Of a stretch of 64,000 nucleotides of DNA, positions 58,994 to 64,000 are shown in pieces. Where the stretch lies: contig CAYZQO010000016.1 in assembly GCA_964480725.1 (NCBI GenBank), forward strand, positions 28,508 to 92,507. The letters are read 5' to 3'. Position 1 is the stretch's first letter, and every line of letters starts with the position of its first letter. Made by a program: the position numbers and the translations under genes. This DNA is from JAFGBI01 sp964480725 (GTDB lineage: Bacteria; Myxococcota_A; Polyangia; Polyangiales; Polyangiaceae). Under the pieces are notes generated by a model that searched no databases, was not told where the DNA came from, and was given only the letters and a program-made list of their open reading frames with translations.

Positions 58994-60072
58994 TCAGGGC
59001 GTCGGCGCCCGCGCGCACTTGGGGTTGTCGAGCACGACGCGCACGCCGGCGTTGCTCGGCACGAGGCGGTTCCACAGCCTCGTCATCGCCGTGTGCCCGG
59101 TGAACACATCGACCTGCTGGCCCTTGACCTTGAGCCCACGATCCTGGGCGATGAAGCAGCCGTCGTGGCGCGCGGTCTGCTCGGTGTCGCGCGGCAATCC
59201 GTCGTACTCCGGGATGTAGATCGGCGTGCCGAGCGGGATCACCGAGCTGTCGACGGCGACCGTCAGCAAGGGGGTGATGGCGCCACCCGTGGCGCCGCGA
59301 CCCCAGGGGTACTGGGCGCGGTCGAGCCGATCGAAGCAGATGCGCTGGCTGGTGCGCGGGCAGATCTCGGCGCACTCGCAGTCGCGCTTGGCGAAGCTCA
59401 CGGTCGCNNNNNNNNNNNNNNNNNNNNNNNNNNNNNNNNNNNNNNNNNNNNNNNNNNNNNNNNNNNNNNNNNNNNNNNNNNNNNNNNNNNNNNNNNNNNN
59501 NNNNNNNTGCGCGGGCAGATCTCGGCGCACTCGCAGTCGCGCTTGGCGAAGCTCACGGTCGCTCCGTCACCGAGCGTGCCGCTGCCCTGGACGCAGATCG
59601 CCTCGAAGAAGCCGCGAGGGACGTCGGCGATCTTCTCGCACTTGGCGTTCTTGATGGGGACCGACGCGCCCTCGTGGTCGCGCTCGGCGGGGAAGTCGTA
59701 GTACGTGTTGCGGAAGACGCCGAGCACGCGCCCCTCGATCTTCCGGGTGGAGAGGGTGCGCCCCTGACCCGCCGCTCCGGACCCCGGTGCGACCGTAGCC
59801 ATCGAGTCCGGCCCCGGGAGCGGCTCGTCGGCGATGACGCGGCCGTCGATCGCCTCGTAGGGCGCCGGCGCGGCCGGGGACTCGGGCGGCAACTCCACCG
59901 CGCTCGGGGGCCCCCAGTCGGCACGCGTCCCCGGCTGGCCCCTCACCCAGTTGTTGCCCCCGGCACTGCAGCCCACCGCGAGCGGGACGGCCAGCGCCGC
60001 GAGGAGACTGCCGCGAGCCACGGGGTGCGTGCCCCCGCGCGCCGCGCCCTCGACCTCAGCCTGGTGAGTCAT
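58994..60072 (-). CDS. 3D-domain lipoprotein (interrupted by the assembly gap)
   Basis: From ATG 60072 to the stop at 58994, interrupted by 100 Ns and an artefactual 55-bp duplication. Removing 155 bp (one copy plus Ns) restores a single 307-residue reading frame. Lipobox AVGC at about residue 33, then a Gly/Pro/Ala-rich linker. YYDFPAERDHEGASVPI and GTLGDGATVSFAKRDCECAE precede a 3D (Asp-containing, MltA/RlpA-type) domain with GTPIYIPEYDGLPRD, HDGCFIAQDRGLKVKGQQVD and VFTGHTAMTRLW. Cell-wall or peptidoglycan-related function is inferred from family. It is not a frameshifted pseudogene. Confidence 0.8.
59353..59562. repeat. 55-bp identical flanks of the second gap
   Basis: 59353-59407 and 59508-59562 are the same 55 bp (starting TGCGCGGGCAGATCTCGGCG). 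They flank the 100 Ns. This is the pattern of two contig ends sharing one 55-bp k-mer overlap that was not merged. No biological repeat is implied. Confidence 0.9.
59408..59507. other. 100-N scaffold gap in the 3D-domain gene
   Basis: Exactly 100 Ns. The 55-bp overlapping contig ends and the reading frame both indicate zero or near-zero missing sequence. Confidence 0.95.
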
Positions 60073-60154
60073 CGCGCCGGAGCCTAGCGCAGCCGCCACG
60101 GGTTGCCGAGCGGGGAGCCGCGGCCCGCGCCGTGCCCTCCCCGCTTGGGTCGGG

Positions 60155-60805
60155 TCAGTCGAGGCGAAGGGCGAGACCGACGGCGAGCGAGAGCCCCGCC
60201 GTGTCGCGGAACTCGACGATCCCTCGGTCGACGAGCGAGTACCGCGAGAGCGGGAAGAGCCCGCCGACCTCCCCCTCGATCCCGAGCTTGGGAGCGATCC
60301 ACTGCCGGAGCCGCGCGTGGGCGCCGAACGCCCCCCACGGCGCCGTGTCGCGCAGGGTGTTCTCCCGCTCGGCCCGGGTGACGACGACACCGGCGTCGAG
60401 CGCCCCGCAGCCGCGCCACTCGAGGCGCGGCGTGCCCAGCGCGGGCGAGCAGAGCTCCACGCGCGCCGCCCAGATGGTGTGCCGGAGCGTGACGTCGCCG
60501 ACCTCGCCGGGGTTCGGCTGCAGCACCGCGGCGAGCCGTACTGCCGGCTCGCGCCGTCGCGACCGCTCGGCGAAGATCGCCAGGCGACCGCCGGCGCGCG
60601 GGGCGAGCCCGGTGCCGAGCCCGAGCTGGCCACCGACGATCCAGGGCTCTGGCGGCGAGCCCTCGTCCATACCCAGGCCGAGGATCGGCGAAAGGCCGGC
60701 GCTCGCCGACAGCGCGGGCTCCGCGGGCGGGGCGACCGACTGCGCCGCGGCTCGCTCCGCGAGCAGGAGAGCCACCAGGAACAGGGGTGCGCCGCGGACG
60801 TCCAT
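60155..60805 (-). CDS. Putative outer-membrane beta-barrel protein
   Basis: 216 residues from ATG 60805 with a signal peptide (MDVRGAPLFLVALLLAERAA, cleavage near AAQ). The mature part alternates hydrophobic and polar residues in short strands (VGGQLGLGTGL, GRLAIFAERS, IWAARVELCSP, GAFGAHARLRQWIAPKL) and ends in an aromatic-poor strand (AGLSLAVGLALRLD), the pattern of small outer-membrane barrels. No family name is assigned. It lies 82 bp upstream of the 3D-domain gene on the same strand. Confidence 0.65.
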   Translation of the reverse strand: MDVRGAPLFLVALLLAERAAAQSVAPPAEPALSASAGLSPILGLGMDEGSPPEPWIVGGQLGLGTGLAPRAGGRLAIFAERSRRREPAVRLAAVLQPNPGEVGDVTLRHTIWAARVELCSPALGTPRLEWRGCGALDAGVVVTRAERENTLRDTAPWGAFGAHARLRQWIAPKLGIEGEVGGLFPLSRYSLVDRGIVEFRDTAGLSLAVGLALRLD

Positions 60806-61004
60806 CGCGACGAGAGCCTACCTCGGCGCCTGGGCCGAGCCGAGCCTCGGCCCCGAGTGGAGCGAAATTCCCGCCCCGCGGGGCCGCGCGCGCGACCCCG
60901 CGGGACACGCCGGGCGCGACGCCACCAGGCGACCAGGACACGCGAGGTGGCAACCATCGCGGAGGACTGTGGCGCGCTGCGCCCCGGTGGTAGGGGATCG
61001 GCCC

Positions 61005-61931
61005 ATGAAGCGCTGCGTCGTACTCGGGGCGAACGGATTCATCGGCTGCCACGTCACCGCGGAGCTCGTGCGCGCCGGTCACGAAGTGCTTGCCTGCGAC
61101 ATCGCGCGCGAGTTCACGGCGCTCGCCGGCGTCCCCCGGGACCGCCTGCAGACCGCCACCTTCGACTTCCTGGACGCCACCTTGCTCGAGCGGTTCGTCG
61201 CGGGGGCGGACTGGGTGTTCCACCTGGTGAGCACGACCCTCCCCGCGACGTCGAACGAGAACATGCCGTTCGATGTGCAGAGCAACGTCATCGGCTCCAT
61301 CCACCTGCTCGAGGCCTGCGCGCGCGCGGGGGTGGGACGGGTGCTGTTCGCGTCGTCCGGCGGCACGGTCTACGGCAGGCCGGCGGCGGTGCCCGTCACG
61401 GAGGACGCCGCGCAGGACCCGATCGTGTCGTACGGCGTCACCAAGCTCGCCATCGAGAAGTACTGCCGCCTGTTCGGCGAGCTCCGCGGGCTCTCGACGA
61501 CGTGCCTGCGCCTCGCCAACCCCTTCGGTCCGCACCATTTCGGGAGCCTCCAGGGGATCATCCCGGTCGTCTTCCGGCGGATCCGCGCCGGGGAGCCGGT
61601 GGTGATCTGGGGTGACGGGGAGGTGGTGCGGGACTACGTGTACGTGGAGGACGTCGCCCGCGCCTTCCGGCTGGCGGCCGAGTACACCGGGGAGCACCGC
61701 GTGTTCAACGTGGGCAGCGGAGTGGGAGTGTCACTGAACGAGCTGCTAGAGCGGATCCGCGCCGTCGTCAGCCACCCCTTCCCCGTCATCCACGAGCCGG
61801 GCCGAGGCTTCGACGTCCCCCGGATCTACCTCGACGTGAGCCGCGCCCGGGACCACCTCGGCTGGCAGCCCGAGGTCAGCCTGTCCGACGGACTCGAGCG
61901 CACCTGGCGCGACCTGACGCGGGGAGAGTGA
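61005..61931 (+). CDS. GalE-like NAD-dependent epimerase/dehydratase
   Basis: 308 residues from ATG 61005. The NAD motif is GANGFIGCHVTAEL (8-21). FASSGGTVYGRPAAVPVTE has the catalytic region and YGVTKLAIEKYC the YxxxK (about 144-155). GDGEVVRDYVYVEDVARAF and GGDGEVVRDY-type sequence match UDP-glucose 4-epimerase and related sugar enzymes. It interconverts or modifies nucleotide sugars for envelope polysaccharides; the exact substrate is unknown. Its stop overlaps the next start as GTGA. Confidence 0.85.
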   Translation: MKRCVVLGANGFIGCHVTAELVRAGHEVLACDIAREFTALAGVPRDRLQTATFDFLDATLLERFVAGADWVFHLVSTTLPATSNENMPFDVQSNVIGSIHLLEACARAGVGRVLFASSGGTVYGRPAAVPVTEDAAQDPIVSYGVTKLAIEKYCRLFGELRGLSTTCLRLANPFGPHHFGSLQGIIPVVFRRIRAGEPVVIWGDGEVVRDYVYVEDVARAFRLAAEYTGEHRVFNVGSGVGVSLNELLERIRAVVSHPFPVIHEPGRGFDVPRIYLDVSRARDHLGWQPEVSLSDGLERTWRDLTRGE

Positions 61932-62368
61932 GACGCGTGACCGGCTCGGGGAGGCAGCAGGGCTCCGCGACGCCAGCGCTGAGGAGCGATGGCGACCCGG
62001 CCGAGTCGGCAGACCCCGTGCGATGGTGGACGAAGGCGGCGGTGAGGGACTACCGGCGTCGCCGACACGCCGGCCCCCTGGCGTTCCTCGCTGTGGGTTG
62101 CCTGCCGCCCTTCGCCGCCGTCCTGCTGATCTGCCGGGCGCTCGCCGCCGACGGCGATCCGCTCTTCGGCATGCTCCTTCCGTTGCTGCTGCTGCTGGGC
62201 TCGATGCTCGTCGGGCTGCCGCTCGGGGCCGCCGCGAGCCTCGTCGCCACCGCGATCGCGATGCGCGGTTTCCGCTGCCCGAGGTGCGGCGAGCGCTACG
62301 CCCCCTTGCTGTTCGAGGGCCCGCGCTGCCAGCGCTGCGGTTTCGCGGGGCCCGGCGCCCGAGGGTGA
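61928..62368 (+). CDS. Zinc-ribbon membrane protein coupled to the epimerase
   Basis: 146 residues from GTG 61928, overlapping the epimerase stop by four bases. Two TM helices lie at about 50-70 and 80-110, followed by a C-terminal zinc ribbon CPRCGERYAPLLFEGPRCQR followed by C. No known domain beyond that. Coupling suggests it acts with the epimerase, but this is inference only. Confidence 0.65.
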   Translation: MRRVTGSGRQQGSATPALRSDGDPAESADPVRWWTKAAVRDYRRRRHAGPLAFLAVGCLPPFAAVLLICRALAADGDPLFGMLLPLLLLLGSMLVGLPLGAAASLVATAIAMRGFRCPRCGERYAPLLFEGPRCQRCGFAGPGARG

Positions 62369-62607
62369 GCGGGGAGACGGGAGCCGTCTCGAAGTGAGCC
62401 CCGAAGGGCCCGCCTGGCGAGGGTCGACGTTCCCTGTCGCGCCGGAGCACACGCGCGGTCGAGCGCGGGGATCCATCCGGCGAAGTTCGTCAAGCCCCCG
62501 TCGCGCAGGTGACCGTCACGCGGGTGCTTGACCGGGTCCCAGGCGAGGCCTCACCATTCGAGGTTGGCATCCTGCGTCGCGTGCGAAGGCGCACGCCACG
62601 GACTGCC

Positions 62608-63813
62608 ATGTTCACACCACCCTCCGAAGACCGCACCTTCGAGACGAGGAGCCACTCCAGGAAGGCCGTCATCCACCCCGTCTGCCTAGCGACGCTGCCC
62701 CTCACCCTGCTGCTCGCGTCGCCCGTCGCCGCCCAGGAGACGGTCATCAGCCTGGGGGCCAGCGTGAGCGGAACCATCGCCTCCGCCGGCGAGGTCGACT
62801 GGTACAGCGTCACCACCGACGTGCTGGGGGATCTGACCGTCACGCAGACGGCCTGGCCCCCGTACATCGAAACCCGGACCGAGGTCTACGGATCCGATGA
62901 TCTGATCACGCCCCAGCCCAACCTGCTGGAGGCCGCCGCCCCGGGCACCTACTACATCAAGGTCTACTCCGCGAACGACGGGGTTTCGGACAGCGTCTAC
63001 ACCTTCAACGCCACCCTCACCCCGGCGGCGACCGGCAACGACATCGACGACGGCGGCAACTCCCCGGAGGCGGCGATCGTGCTCGCCCTCGGGGCCGAGG
63101 CGTCGGACACCATCGGCCCCTCGAGCGCGACGGCGGGCGTGCAGGACGAGGACTGGTACGCGGTGACGACGAGCGTGGTGGGCGACTTCACCGTCACCCA
63201 GACGGCATGGCCCCCCTACATCGAGACGCGGATCTCGGTCTTCGGCCCCGACGACCCGACCCTGCCCCAGGGCAACACCATCGAGGCGGCCGCCCCCGGA
63301 ACCTACTGCTTCCGAGTCTGGTCGGCGAACGAGGGCTCCTCGTCCGCCGTCTACAAGTTCTCCGCCAACCTCGAGGCGGCCGCGACGGGCAACGACATCG
63401 ACGGCGGCGCCAACGACGCGGAAGGGGCCGTCCCGATCACGGCCGGAGAGACCGTGACCGACACCATCGCCCCCTCCAAGGAGACCGCGGGCACCCAGGA
63501 CGAGGACTGGTTCGTGCTGACGCCCGCCATCGCCGGGGAGCTCACCATCACGCAGACCCAGTGGCCCCCCTACATCGAAACCCACCTCGCGGTCTTCGGC
63601 CCCGACAGCTCGACGACCGCGTTCGCCAACCCGGCGTCTCCCGGCAGGTACTACGTCCGGATATGGTCCGACGTCGACGGCTCGTCGATCGCTCCGTACG
63701 CGTTCACCACCGAGTTCGTCTCGTCGGGCGGCGGCACCGGCGGCACCGGCGGCGCCAGCACCGGCGGAGTCGGCGGATGGCGGCGACGACGGAGAAGGTG
63801 GCGACGCCGATGA
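62608..63813 (+). CDS. Three-repeat PPC-like secreted protein (frameshifted 3' end)
   Basis: 401 residues from ATG 62608; a start at 62509 is less likely. The signal peptide ends at VAAQ (LPLTLLLASPVAAQE). Three beta-sandwich repeats of about 105 residues follow, each with DWY(S/A)VTT or DWFVLTP, then LT(V/I)TQT.WPPYIET and a PGTYY/PGRYY closing strand. This is the pre-peptidase C-terminal (PPC)-like fold. The WPPYIET segment is strikingly invariant. The frame ends in GGWRRRRRRWRRR, an artefact: a plus-one shift near 63772 gives an acidic linker and a MYXO-CTERM-like tail. Either sequencing error or a true frameshift. Confidence 0.7.
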   Translation: MFTPPSEDRTFETRSHSRKAVIHPVCLATLPLTLLLASPVAAQETVISLGASVSGTIASAGEVDWYSVTTDVLGDLTVTQTAWPPYIETRTEVYGSDDLITPQPNLLEAAAPGTYYIKVYSANDGVSDSVYTFNATLTPAATGNDIDDGGNSPEAAIVLALGAEASDTIGPSSATAGVQDEDWYAVTTSVVGDFTVTQTAWPPYIETRISVFGPDDPTLPQGNTIEAAAPGTYCFRVWSANEGSSSAVYKFSANLEAAATGNDIDGGANDAEGAVPITAGETVTDTIAPSKETAGTQDEDWFVLTPAIAGELTITQTQWPPYIETHLAVFGPDSSTTAFANPASPGRYYVRIWSDVDGSSIAPYAFTTEFVSSGGGTGGTGGASTGGVGGWRRRRRRWRRR

Positions 63814-64000
63814 CGACGGGGACGACGGGAACCAAGAGAAGGAGGAGGCCGTCAGCTGCCACTGCGGCGTCGTGGGGCAGCCCGCCGGGCCGGCGCGGGG
63901 TGCGCCGCTCGCCCTCCTGCTCGGGCTCTCCCTGGCCACGACCGCCTCCGCGGCGGCGCTCTCGCTAGCTTTCGGCTCCCCTACCCCGCGGTTCAGGCCG
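63776..64000 (+). pseudogene. Frameshifted MYXO-CTERM-like tail of the PPC-like gene
   Basis: In the frame starting at 63776 the DNA encodes DGGDDGEGGDADDDGDDGNQ, then SCHCGVVGQPAGPARGAPLA and the hydrophobic LLLGLSLATT. This is the CxC, TM order of MYXO-CTERM. The terminal Arg cluster (RPPPRRRSR then stop at 63966-63968) occurs in a third frame, so a second indel near 63940 is implied. The frame in question runs to the window end without a stop. Confidence 0.55.

Noticed and set aside
59408..59507. A biological repeat or insertion at the second gap
   Set aside because: The 55-bp flanks are identical because they are contig ends; removal restores one reading frame.

Overview
The window is a roughly 72% GC, gene-dense chromosomal segment that most likely comes from a Myxococcota (myxobacterial or deltaproteobacterial-type) genome. 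The evidence is family content: a MYXO-CTERM tail, Cys-rich CGDG...CDDGN repeats around a fibro-slime domain, a MopE-type motif, an AgmX/PglI C-terminal domain, PEGA-domain proteins and many Cys-rich lipoproteins. No rRNA, CRISPR array, insertion sequence, prophage or integrase was found. Two 100-N scaffold gaps (50999-51098 and 59408-59507) show that this is a draft assembly. At least the second gap looks like an unclosed contig overlap rather than missing DNA.

Layout. 1-5.4 kb: a CNNM/CorC-type transporter (cut by the window edge), a DUF2254 membrane protein, YjbQ, a YihY/BrkB membrane protein and a Cys-rich lipoprotein. 5.5-11.7 kb: a gamma-glutamylcyclotransferase-like protein, a translationally coupled tandem pair of paralogous two-TM proteins resembling SLATT effectors, a coupled TPM/Tim44-zinc-ribbon pair, a relic of an NPCBM carbohydrate-binding domain, a small lipoprotein and LolA. 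12-19.4 kb: RuvC, a large GH5-like secreted lipoprotein, an MJ1255-type glycosyltransferase, a YhbY RNA-binding protein, a GlcD-type FAD oxidase and tRNA-Ser(GCU). 20-28.2 kb: an 1138-residue fibro-slime lipoprotein, gluconokinase, a MYXO-CTERM surface protein with a possible leaderless promoter, and a two-gene type II restriction-modification module. 28.2-35.7 kb: an orphan FliI/SctN-type ATPase convergently overlapping dnaJ, a methyltransferase fused to a 12 x 7-residue coiled coil, and a trpE-led operon.

35.8-41.3 kb: serine palmitoyltransferase, RsmE, a GNAT-fold acyltransferase and an NAD-dependent reductase, which together look like a complete bacterial ceramide (sphingolipid) operon; truA lies just upstream. 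41.3-48.1 kb: a long minus-strand run with purM, purN, a phytoene-desaturase-like flavoprotein, a PEGA protein, rsmD and an AgmX/PglI-domain protein coupled to a small lipoprotein. 48.2-56.5 kb: small envelope proteins and a tight five-gene operon rpoH-rsmI-ffh-lipoprotein-CBM9-like protein, joining the heat-shock sigma factor, a 16S rRNA methyltransferase and the signal recognition particle. 56.5-64 kb: a CPBP protease, an esterase, Cys-rich and 3D-domain lipoproteins, a beta-barrel protein, a GalE-like epimerase with a coupled zinc-ribbon membrane protein, and a three-repeat PPC-like surface protein whose MYXO-CTERM-like tail is split off by a frameshift.

The genes mostly serve housekeeping functions (tRNA/rRNA modification, purines, tryptophan, protein targeting, recombination) mixed with envelope biogenesis. 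The most interesting items are the ceramide operon, the tandem SLATT-like pair, the methyltransferase/coiled-coil fusion, the orphan secretion ATPase and the symmetrical fibro-slime lipoprotein. None of these proves a wholly new system from sequence alone.
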